A DNA stretch of 64,000 nucleotides from Trachythela sp. YZ-2020. Taxonomy: Eukaryota; Cnidaria; Anthozoa; Malacalcyonacea; Clavulariidae. The notes under the pieces are model-generated. The model did no database searches. It was given only the letters and a program-made list of their open reading frames with translations, and had not been told where the DNA came from. Positions within the stretch are counted from its first letter, which is position 1. Each line of letters starts with the position of its first letter. Location of the stretch: NCBI GenBank assembly GCA_016169945.1, contig JADLSH010000369.1, positions 6,342,001 through 6,406,000 on the forward strand, in the 5' to 3' direction. Positions 1 through 10,200 of the stretch are shown in pieces. The position numbers and the translations under genes are program-made.

Positions 1-109
1 TACAGGCAGAGAGTTTTAGGAAATTCAAGCCCTATCACCGGGCAACACCTCCTTGGTGTCAATCCGGGTAATCTCCAGGACTTAACCCATAACTTATACC
101 CCTTCCCAA

Positions 110-190
110 AACTATATATATTGCAGGGCCACAGGTTCAATTCCTGCCAGAGGGTCTAAGTTGCATTTTTCGCAACTGCATGCTCCTGGC
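110..190 (+). repeat. tRNA-like SINE remnant (family also at 14.4 kb)
   Basis: The segment contains GGTTCAATTCCTGCC, which resembles a tRNA B-box, followed by GTTGCATTTTTCGCAAC. The same arrangement occurs in reverse orientation near 14380-14450. Two copies of one tRNA-derived short element in opposite orientations support a SINE family. Only a fragment is recognisable here. Positions 191-513 hold nothing I recognise. Confidence 0.45.
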
Positions 191-513
191 TAAGTCTAAA
201 AAATGTATATAAATTTGAGTATTAGATAAACAACCAATTACAGCCCTGACACCCAGGGTGCATGTAAATTGCAATATACCAAATATCTTCAGTGTGGACT
301 TCAGAAATTCATGGAATACTAGCATATGATCATATACTTCTTTGGCTAACTGGCATATGAAAATGTTAAATTTCAAGACTGCTGCATGTGTGATTTATTG
401 ACACATACTGGATAAGCTTGATGTAGCAATTTCAATGTTTGGCGTGGCATTTGAACGTCTTTCTAATGTCTTGGCATGACCTTGTTCGAGTGCTGGCGTT
501 CTTCGGCATGGCC

Positions 514-872
514 ACAGAGTAGAGATCATACAGAGGTGGAACGGACCGTCGTAAACACTTGGGAGACTTGCGTTTTCGTGTACCCACCTGATTTCAGGCG
601 GCCGGGCAAAAAATAATAACCTGTGCAAAGTGTGCATACTCGGCAAGTTCCCCCCATTCCAAGTTCCCAACATTCCCCAAGTTCCCAACATTTTCGGCTC
701 TTAAAAGTTTCACAATCTTAAGGTCTTTCACATTTTTACGTACTTCTAAAAGGTAAACTGCCGTTAAAAGCGAGCCGCCATCTGAATCGTGCACTTTAAC
801 TGCGCATGCTCGGCAAGCGTCTGAAGCATAAGTGGGTACACCCGTTACACCTCTGTATGATCTCTACTCTGT
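514..872. mobile_element. MITE with long TIRs and 9-bp TSD (Mutator-like, family M1)
   Basis: The ends are perfect inverted repeats beginning ACAGAGTAGAGATCATACAG. The direct repeat GGCATGGCC flanks the element on both sides (505-513 and 873-881), giving a perfect 9-bp target-site duplication. It is 359 bp long and has no coding capacity. A second, interrupted copy of the same sequence lies at 58474-59490, and a shorter element with a related terminus lies at 15664-15896. A 9-bp TSD with long TIRs fits the Mutator (MULE) superfamily; that assignment is inference. Confidence 0.8.
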
Positions 873-881
873 GGCATGGCC

Positions 882-1329
882 TTTACATTATGCACCCTGG
901 GGCCTAACAATTATGCACCCTGGGGCCTGGCCAGACACTATGCTGCCCTTAGAACACCCTTGGGAATACAAACCTGCCATTAATATTCCAAATGCCTTCC
1001 AGAACATTAAAACAGGATCCCCGCCATGCTTTTGTAGTCCTTCAAGGCACACATTTTGTAAATGTCGATAGAATTTGGCCTGGCAATAATAGTTGACGCT
1101 GCCCTGTAGAAGCATAGAAGCATTTAAACAATGATACATAATCAATAAGAAATTAATTATACTTACCAATATTAAAGTATCCGTAGCTGCCATATTCATA
1201 CGTTACTTTTATAAATATATATATAATTTTTAAACGATTGTCCAGTGGATTGTCATAATTCGGTTTACACAGCAACCAAATGTCGCGTTGTAAACATTTA
1301 GTTAGAAGACTGGTAACGAAGTTATCAAA
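882..1329 (+). other. Upstream region of CCDC12
   Basis: This stretch between the MITE and the CCDC12 start codon must hold the promoter and 5' UTR. I see no clear TATA box or other recognisable element. GCACCCTGGGGCCT is repeated at about 893-907 and 915-929. Confidence 0.3.
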
Positions 1330-4300
1330 ATGGCCGCTGAATCGTCGCTAGAGCAAGAAGCATTGAAAAGACGGGAAAAACTAAAAGCATTAAGAGAGAA
1401 AAGTGCTTTAGCATCTCAGGTAATATTTGAAAAAGATTTTACAGTACTCTCATTAATCAGTTGGCTTTCTTACCCGTATATTGGGGTAATGGGGGGTACT
1501 AATCCTGAATCATGAAAAATAATATTCAAGCCATCCTATCTAAACGTCTTTTACGTCTCACAATGCGGCCGCTTCTCGTATTATTTACGGTTTTCATGAT
1601 CTTACGTTATCTAATTCTGTCAAATTTTGTTGAAAACGAATATTGAATAAACCAAAGACACGATGCACTGCATTTATGGAAGGATCGAAACACGTTTAAT
1701 AACAAGCTGACGAAACGAAGAACGAGTTATAAGATTATCTCGATACGAACTACGAAAATACCCCATTACCCCCACTCAATCGTCTGCCAGTGCCAGATAG
1801 TAGCGACTTTAAGATATGCTAAATCTACGATGCGGACGTGACGAAAAACAGTCGCTATTCTCACAATTTCAGCTACATGGGTAAAAACTATGGACTCTGG
1901 TTAGTAAACAAAGTGAGAGACGCGAGAAAAACAAATTAAAACTGGTTTTCGTCACATCCGCGTCGTAGATTAGGCATATTTTAAAGTCCCTACTATCATA
2001 GTAGATACATGATGTATTTAACAGTATTTTATAGGTTTTAAGCCAGGACCAGTGAGAAACAGTTGGTTATGTACAAGTCAATTCCAACTGCGATTATCCC
2101 CCCCTGGACAAACCCCGGGATTTTACCAGAGTTTAATTCCACACAGGTGGGAATTTGACGCAAAACCATTCCCACCCTGTCGGACATTTGACTCGTTTCC
2201 CGGTTGTGCAAAATTGGTCAGTGGATGATGGTTTTCACCCACACGGTGGGGAATTTGACCAAATTGTTTTCGAAAAGTCAAATTCCGGGGGCTTCGCCCG
2301 GGGGGAGATAACCGCTGTTGGATTTGACTCAAACATTAATGTTGTCTTTCAGTTCGTTATTGCATAATAAAGGCAAATGCCTTCTAACAATTCTGAAAAT
2401 TATGTAATATAAAATTTATAATATAGTATTAGAATATATAGAAAGCATCAAAACTTCTTGATTGCATGATACAAATTTTACACATTAACACACCAGTTGG
2501 GATTCTCTAAATTGGCTTGCAATATGTACATAGTATGTACCTATTTTTTAATATTTTAATGAATTAAAGTAGCTTGTGCATGCATACTGATCATGGACAT
2601 CAGTGATACTGACCAGATCATCCGATTCTGTCCTGGAATTTTGTGATGCTATTGTCTCCTGTTTATTACAGGAAGCTCGAGGAGAGAAACGAGATGTTGA
2701 CGACAGTGCTGACAGTGGGTAATGGTTGCTTCATTTTGTATTCTATTTTTAACACAACTATTTATTTTTTATCTATTTCCAGCCAACAATTTAGAAAATA
2801 TAATACAAAACATATTGTTCTTGTTCAGAGCTTTTGTTTGGAGTATGTTTTGTATTATATTTATAATAGTAAGTTGTTGTTCCCAGTCAGTTTGGTGAGT
2901 TCAGTAGGATGGATTACCAAGGACTGGTTCTGAGCAATCAGCGCTGTCATAGCATCAAAACATAAATGTATGAACATCATACATTTTGAAAATTGTGAAG
3001 CAAGTTTGATATGTACAGATTATGTCAACAGCCAACTCTACAAGATAGCAATACTCATGTGTTGTGTTGTTTTTCAGACCAGCTGCAAAAATCATAAAAT
3101 TTAGGAACTATCAACCAAAAGATGAAACTTTGAAAGAACAGAAACTTCCCACAACTAAACCTCTGTCAGGTATAACATATCTTTTGTTTAGTATACAATA
3201 CAGTACCACTCATTACAGGCGAAGGCAAATCATGCATCACAACATTGACAGTTGCTGTGCCTAATATATTACTGGTACTTTTAGTTGAAGAAGAAGTAAA
3301 AGATCATGTGGAGAAAGCAAAGTCTGATAATGTTGTCAATGAAGTGGTAAGCGATCATGAGGTTTTTATAACATGCATATTTAACTAAAAAGCCTTTTGT
3401 TTGTGTATGTTTTGTTACAGTATACTTACCTTAGAGATATAACTGTATTATTTTCTTCTACAGTGTGCAGTTCTATTCTAAAATTATGCCTCTCAGAATT
3501 GTCTTTGTTTGGATAAATGTGTATTTTAGTAAATAGTGTGTATTTTACTTTGTGAAAATGTTACAACTTCATATTAATCTTTATTTTCAGGATTTAGCCA
3601 ACCTTGCTCCCAGAAAACCTGACTGGTAAGTATATCCAGTAAATGCAGCAAATGTCTTACATTGTCATTGTTGTAAGTGTAGAACAAGGTCAGTAGTATT
3701 AAATGTATTTTTACGAGCATGCTTATTGACCAAAAATGCAGCATAACAGTAACACACTGATATATGTGTATGGAAGTACTCAACTGTCCATTTGATAAAA
3801 GATTATACTCAAACTGATTCTTTAAATATTTGAAAACATTAATTATTTCAGGGATTTAAAACGCGATGTTGCAAAGAAGTTGGAAAAATTAGAAAGACGC
3901 ACACAAAGAGCTATTGTTGAATTAATACGTAAGTATTCTGTAAATTAGACTATGAGTTTATATTGGATGAATAAACACTTCATCATGTTTGAACGTCTTG
4001 TACATTCAGCTGAGCTGAATAATTGGCTTTCCAGCGCGTTTAATTGGTTCCAAAACGAATTTTATTGCGTTCAAATATACGCTATTTTATGAACGCGAGG
4101 CAATCAATGATGAGAAGAAGTTCGTTGAACAAGAACAAGGAAACAACACAACAACTACAATGACAACAACAACAACATCATTAACAACAACAGCAAAAGC
4201 AGCAGCAGCAACAACAACAGTAAAAGCAGCAACAACAACAACAGCAACGCAACAATATGATAACAATGTAACAGAATGAATTAAATATTGAAATTTACAC

Positions 4301-5373
4301 TGAATGATATTTAAGGTTACGAGACACGTCGAGAGGGTCGAAAGTCATCATTTTTGCATGAATTATTCTTCATGCCAGGACCTCTTATATGGTAAAAACT
4401 AAATTTTTGCGGATTAAAAGTCCTTATCTTTATTATGGAGCAATTGTCTGGGGAAACACTTTCGAACCCATGCCCCATCTCTTTATAAATTACTGGGTAT
4501 TCTTCAAGTAAAAGACATTGTTTACATTCAAAAATGTACTTTCATATTTTACATGGTCTTCAGAAACACATGAACATTATACTCGATATTCAACCCACAA
4601 CTTCCATTTACCATTTGTTTCTAGTAACTCAGGAAAATTCTCATTAAGATTCTCAGGAATAAAAATTTGGAGTTCACTTGATAATGAAGACAAATTACTA
4701 CCTAGGAAATCTTTCATAAAAATAATTAAAAAGAATTGCTTTGAAACATATTCTTAATATGAAATGTGTACATATATTTATTTATTGTGTTTTATGTATG
4801 TGTCACTCGTACTGACGTACTGTGTGTGATGCATGTTTAGAATATATATCTCGCCATATTTAATTAATTATAATTATTGTATATACTGTAGTTCTGATGG
4901 GGAATTGACTCAAAAACTTTAGTTACTCTTTTTGTGATTTTTTTATTTTTTTAGTGATTTTTTTACATTTTTCTATATTTTTATGATTTGTCTATTTTTT
5001 GTGATTTGTTTTCTGATTTTTTCTGAAGGTGTACGGGATTTAAATCAGTGATTTGCCCCTCGCTATACAACTGGTCAAAGTTTGAGCTAAATTGGTTAAA
5101 AACACAGGCTGCAATTTCAATTCTTGTGAATAGCGCACGCAACGTGTCTCGTAACCTTAAGGAGAGACCATCTCTACCTCATGTCCCAACAAGTGTGCGG
5201 TCATTTTTGTATTCAATTTCCTTATTGTCATTGCCCGGCCTTTGGTTGACGACTAGTAGTAAATAGAAGAAAACTTGTGTTTTGTTTATTCAGGTTCGCG
5301 CCTTCAAGATGAAGAAAATCTTGCAGATGTTGTCAATGCTGGAGCCACAGAACAAGGATTCGATGCAGAGTAG
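1330..5373 (+). CDS. CCDC12: Coiled-coil domain-containing protein 12 (cwf18 family spliceosome protein)
   Basis: Seven exons join in frame with GT-AG borders: 1330-1419, 2672-2718, 3078-3169, 3285-3346, 3591-3625, 3852-3928 and 5294-5373. They give 160 aa; human CCDC12 is about 166 aa. The start is MAAESSLEQEALKRREKLK. The middle has IIKFRNYQPKDE. The family's most conserved block, DLANLAPRKPDWDLKRDV, spans exons 5-6 and is followed by a basic helix (KKLEKLERRTQRAIVELIR). The acidic tail ends in FDAE and TAG. The family (cwf18) is a small nuclear component of the activated spliceosome. The last intron is 1365 bp and carries a TTAA-flanked element. Nothing is broken. The identification rests on recognised family sequence, and phases agree at every junction. 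Confidence 0.96.
1795..1996. mobile_element. Small MITE in CCDC12 intron 1
   Basis: A stretch of about 52 bp starting GATAGTAGCGACTTTAAGAT at 1795 recurs as an imperfect reverse complement ending TACTATC near 1996. That makes a roughly 200-bp fold-back element without coding capacity. I did not find a convincing TSD. The rest of intron 1, including the GC-richer block at 2100-2330 with repeated GGAATTTGAC motifs, looks like further dispersed repeat that I cannot classify. Confidence 0.5.
4136..4255 (+). repeat. CAA/CAG-rich simple repeat in CCDC12 intron 6
   Basis: About 120 bp are dominated by CAACAACAA and CAGCAGCAA triplets. The stretch is intronic and ends just before the TTAA-flanked element at 4315. 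Confidence 0.8.
4315..5156. mobile_element. TTAA-flanked DNA element (Kolobok/piggyBac-like) in CCDC12 intron 6
   Basis: The left end reads TTAA then GGTTACGAGACACGT. The right end reads ACGTGTCTCGTAACC then TTAA. The 15-bp termini are perfect inverted repeats and TTAA is duplicated at 4311-4314 and 5157-5160. TTAA target duplication is typical of Kolobok and piggyBac elements. The 842-bp interior has no transposase. It carries a LINE reverse-transcriptase tail (see 4415-4757). Confidence 0.65.
4415..4757 (+). pseudogene. LINE reverse-transcriptase C-terminal fragment
   Basis: The fragment reads through YYGAIVWGNTFEP and later NSGKFSLRFSGIKIWSSL, which matches the C-terminal end of CR1/L2-like LINE reverse transcriptases. 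A frame change near 4510 separates the two parts. There is no RT core. It lies wholly inside the TTAA-flanked element, so it was either captured or inserted there later. Confidence 0.6.
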
Positions 5374-5471
5374 TCCTACATTAGCCGACTCAGGTGCACA
5401 TATTGTACACTTACTTAAGAACCAACTGAGCGAGTGCTCTTTGGATAAGGACAAGTCTTTATACGGTTATT

Positions 5472-5615
5472 AAGGCGGTTTTTCATTATGATCGCTTCAC
5501 GAGCGACTTATCTATATCAGGTGAGTTATCAGTCGCGCGCGGACACACCAAGAAAATTTTAATGCAGTTCGTTTATTCCGCGCGGCCAAAGTGATCGTAA
5601 TGGAAAACGGCCTTT
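5472..5615. mobile_element. Short MITE in the CCDC12 3' region
   Basis: AAGGCGGTTTTTCATTATGA at the left is mirrored by a reverse complement near 5598-5613 (GTAATGGAAAACGGCCTTT). The unit is about 145 bp and has TTA-like flanks, so it may be Harbinger-type. It starts about 100 bp after the CCDC12 stop and may lie in the 3' UTR. Confidence 0.5.
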
Positions 5616-5817
5616 AGGAGGATTTATAGATTCAGGTTCGAAGAGGAGGAAATCGGCAAACAAGACCCGATGTTGTCTGCTATAACATAACATGTAGAAG
5701 AACAAACCTGTGTTTCGCCAGAATACTCGTCATTTTCACCTCCTGTTTCCCATCTCCTTGTTGAAGTAATGAATTTTAATTTCCTAATATAATGACGGAC
5801 ATTCCGAAGCAAAAAGG

Positions 5818-5823
5818 AATAAA
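5818..5823 (+). promoter_or_regulatory. Possible polyadenylation signal of CCDC12
   Basis: AATAAA occurs 445 nt after the CCDC12 stop. It is the first canonical signal on the + strand downstream of the coding end. Transcript ends cannot be seen from sequence alone. Confidence 0.4.
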
Positions 5824-5829
5824 ACTACA

Positions 5830-6595
5830 CAGAAGTTGAGGGTTGAAAACATTTCCTTGTTGGAGTTATGTGGGTCGATCGTTGATCATTGAAGAATGGT
5901 CGCTGTCATTCACTACCATCGTCAGTCAATATATATATACTTATTATGCATCATACAATTGTAACTATACGAACTTTACATATTTCGAACCGAATACAAG
6001 AAGTGCTCATCTAACTTCATCTCTTTAACAATGATGTTTTACTGTTTTATCTACAATAATATAATGTACAGAATGATGAAGGACAAAATCCATTTCCAAT
6101 TTGAAAAAAATGGAAAATAGAACAAATCACTAGAAATTGGGTAAATTTCACACAATTAAACCATAATTAAACTATAGTTTCAAACTACTTATTAATCTTT
6201 ATAAAACCGGCCCCAGGTTACTGGTTGTTTTATAGAACTGGCCGCAAGAAGGCATGGGATATAATCTGGCCTGTCCCGTCTTGGATCACGTACCGAAAGT
6301 TTGTGCTCAGCGATGTTGAATCAGCCAGGGATCAGCAAAAACATATTTTTAAAAATAGTGTTACAATCATTTATTCACATACAATACTACAAAACTAAAG
6401 GTAGAAAATAACTTAGCATATATTTTCAAAATAGTTTGATTATAATTTATTAACAATTCACATATCATACTACAAGGTATTAAATAGTTAGGAAACCTAA
6501 ATTTGTACATTTCATGACTTAATATACAGGTACACAGCGATTTAGCAATTCTAATTATTTGAGGTCTAAAACCCTAAATTTGTATATCCTATCAT
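5830..6595. other. Intergenic space between convergent CCDC12 and CNBD2-like genes
   Basis: I see no gene. A single terminus resembling the GGGGCCGGTT MITE (see 10570) lies near 6203-6216 as TAAAACCGGCCCCA. The rest is AT-rich unique-looking sequence. Confidence 0.4.
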
Positions 6596-6599
6596 CAAA

Positions 6600-7232
6600 T
6601 ATACTGCTTGGAGTGCGCCTAATATATTGCAATTCCTATCACCTAATATACTGCTTGGAGTGCACCAGATACTATAATTCCTATCATCAAATATGCTACT
6701 TGGAGTGCGCCTAATATATTGCAATTCCTATCAGCTAATATACTGCTTGGAGTGCACCAGATACTATAATTCCTATCATCAAATATACTACTTGGAGTGC
6801 ACCTAATATATTGCAATTCCTATCACCTAATAAACTGCTTGGAGTGGACCAGAAACTATAATTCCTATCATCAAATATACTACTTGGAGTGCACCTAATA
6901 TATTGCAATTCCTATCACCTAATAAACTGCTTGGAGTGGACCAGAAACTATAATTCCTATCATCAAATATACTACTTGGAGTGCACCAGACACTATAATT
7001 CCTATCAGCTAATAAACGGCTTGGAGTGCACCAGATACTATAATTCCTATCACCTTGGAGTGCACCAGATACTATAATTCCTATCATCAAATATACTACT
7101 TGGAGTGCGCCTAATATATTGCAATTCCTATCAGCTAATAAACTGCTTGGAGTGCACCAGATACTATAATTCCTATCACCTAATAAACTGCTTGGAGTGC
7201 ACCAGATACTATAATTCCTATCAGCTAATAAA
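6600..7232. repeat. Minisatellite, ~45-bp units in ~92-bp dimers, reaching into the CNBD2-like stop codon
   Basis: Units alternate between forms with ATCAAATATACTACTTGGAG and forms with CTAATAAACTGCTTGGAGTG, each followed by AATTCCTATCA. I count roughly 14 monomers. The final unit, CAGCTAATAAACTGG, reads on the minus strand as the last codons and TAG stop of the CNBD2-like gene. So the array abuts, and probably grew from, the 3' end of that coding sequence. Confidence 0.9.
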
Positions 7233-10200
7233 CTGGCGCACAGCGATGAAGCAGTTGTTCTTCGACTTCTTCCTGGATCGCATTGGCTCTTATTCGTCCG
7301 TTCACTATGACTAAATTTCGACGACTTCCTTGAGCATAGATAGTGTCAGAATGTTTATACGGGTAATCACCACCGAGCTCAGGGCTTGGTTTAGGAGTAT
7401 TTGGGGAGGGAGAACATAATCTTCGTGCTGGAAATCTAGGTTGACGTTTCGCAGGAATGGAGTCACGGTGAGAAATCCTGGAGTGTGGTCTTCCTGTGAC
7501 GAGAAACGTGAATAAAATGTTAAATGGTTTTATTACAGTAAGGTTAACGGCAGATGTATTATGCAGGCAGATGTATTATGCAGGCTGATTCCGCTGAGGG
7601 GTGTCCATGACGTCACATCAGGATCTTTTTTTCGCGCCTTATGTCCGTTACTCTGGTTCGGCCATTCTGCCATTTTTTGCTTGCCTAGTTGCAGATGTGG
7701 TTGCAGCAAAATTTTGCGCTTGTTACTCCCTTCGCCCTTTCCTCCACCCTGCATTTGTTTACTTTTTGTTTCTTTCTAATTATATTTACAAGCGTGTTCA
7801 CACGAACGCGTTATTCAATCATTTCTTACGTTAACGCTAAAAGGATTTGGAAACGCAATCAATGTATCACAATGCACCTTTCGGGAAAGTACGTCACCTT
7901 GGATATGGAGCCTTTATTTCGTGGTGGAGATCTGGCTTTGTCTTGTTACTGATGACGTAATTGTCGTAAAGGTTGTTAAAAACGTATCATTTCTTAAATA
8001 AATATTTTTCCAAAACAAAAAGTAAAATGGTCTAAAACTAAGGTCCCAATCCTGGTCCCAGTAATGAAAATAAGGCTCAAATGAGACATATCCAGAGCAA
8101 TTATCTTCCTATTGAGATACTCACCATATATCGTTTGTCGTGTCCCAGGTCGACTGATAACATACGGATATGTTTGTTCCTGCTTGACAGGTGCCGTTCC
8201 TGGAACCATTGATCCAGGTTTTCTCTCATATCTTCTCTTCTCAATATCCTTAATCATTCGACCCATTAACACTTCCTTGTATGCATTCCACCTGCTCATC
8301 TCCAAATAACAGTCGACCAGAGCCTCATCACTGGAGTACGTCTTGACGCGTTTCTGGATTTTCTTGATGGTTTTGTAATCTGCATGTTTCTTCACAGTTT
8401 CAACAGGTATCGAGATAATAAAGCAACCTTTGCTTATCAAGGATAAATGTCTTCTATCAGTGTTAGAATCCAATATGTTTTCATCTGTACGCAATACTCC
8501 TTGAAGACCCTGTTGAAAAAAATACGTATTTAAACACAGCAAGACGTAATCTGCCTGTACGAACAGTACAGTACGTAAAGTGCATGCAAAGTTAGTAGGA
8601 ATATGTTCAAAATACTGCCTGTAAATCTGGCAAGATTGTACACGGTGAATCTTGATTAATCACCCTAGGCGCTAATTTGATGAGGGACGGTTGGTACAAA
8701 AGGGTTGTAAAGTGGGCGCTTGATACAATGGATGGAAGACACTTTAGTGACTGTACTTAATAGAAATAATTAAAAGATGAAGATTTTCACATGAAGATAG
8801 TTACTTTTTGTGCGTATTTCGTATCTTAAATGTAGCAGTGGGAATTTACAGCATTTTAAATCAAAAGATATACCTATAAGACAAGTATTAATTAGACTGG
8901 GGGTTCAGTGTTGTTGGCATTCTACAATAAACTGTCTTTGTTTTGCTCCCCAGTGACTGAATGAAAACGCTCGCTGTATATTTATGGATAGGCACGAAGA
9001 GGCTTTAATGAATCTATATAACCTTACCGCAGATTGCCCTTTCTCTATGACATCAAGGCTCAAGAAAACTCCAACACCAACTTTACTCTGCTCAGATTCC
9101 ACCTTAGAGAAGCCGCTTAATTCCCGGGAGCTGCAAGGATAGGATGCTCGTTTCAGTTCCTTTGCAACATTTTCCCGCCTTTGTGTAACAGTGCAGCAGT
9201 GAGCTGACTTTACCAATCTTGGCTGAACATGTTCTGTTGTAGGCAAAGGCTGAAGTTGAGAGAAAGTTCTAGGAATCCTTCGTTCATTATAACCAGTTAC
9301 GTTAGATATCGTACTAAGACGTGAATAGGCGCCTTTTCGTGAATATGGTGTGCTGTTAGTTTCTGGGAACTCTATATGACAAAGTTTCTTTTGATCACGT
9401 CTCAGTTTAACCCATTTCTTGCTCTGCGTTAAATCCAATAAACGAAGCACTTGACATCTGCCCTAATAACGATTAAAATATGGGTTGTGTTGTCAGGTTT
9501 GTTAATGCTCAGTTCTTCATGATCAGCTATGTTTCAACGTGTTCTTCAACTAATATTTCAGATCCAAATATGAGGAATGGACTGGATTTCATCAAGTCCG
9601 AGCAATTTGAAGTTTTGAAATGACATCTCATTCCCCCAAATCATTACTAAAAGAGTGGTGAATTAATTTTAATCCAGTCTTAGAACTGGGTCAATAGTAC
9701 TTCATCTACAATCCTGGTCAATTATTATTCCTATTTAACTAGAGGTATCTGCATATTAACAGATAACTTCACAGTTGAATGGGTCCCCGGCCCCACATAC
9801 AATGTTGGCTACACATTAGCAAACGTAGTGCGTCAACATTGAAGTGGGGTACACTGCACCGCAGGGGGGTTATAGAAATTTAGTCTGCAATACCAAATTT
9901 GTTATTTATGCTTCATGGTGAGCCAAGGTTTTTGACCAGGATTGTAGTATCCAGTTTCACGATGTGACCAAAATAAAGCAGTATGGTTGGGTGATTTCTA
10001 AGAGTGAGATTATCTTATGAAAAGTTCAGTTATAATTAAGGTAACACTTCGTGGAGGGTACTTTCCGTGAGGACGTGCCCATGGCCTTTCCAATAATTAA
10101 AAATGATAAATTTTATAGGCAGAGTCGTCAAGTGTGACTTGCAAAGTTTAGCTTTAAATAATGCCGTCTGTGACATAGCTCTTCCCCTTTCCAAATGGAC

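Noticed and set aside
7561..7952. Overlapping + strand ORFs rich in Cys, Phe and Leu at 7.56-7.95 kb
   Set aside because: They lie in the last intron of the CNBD2-like gene, have no family resemblance and overlap in several frames.
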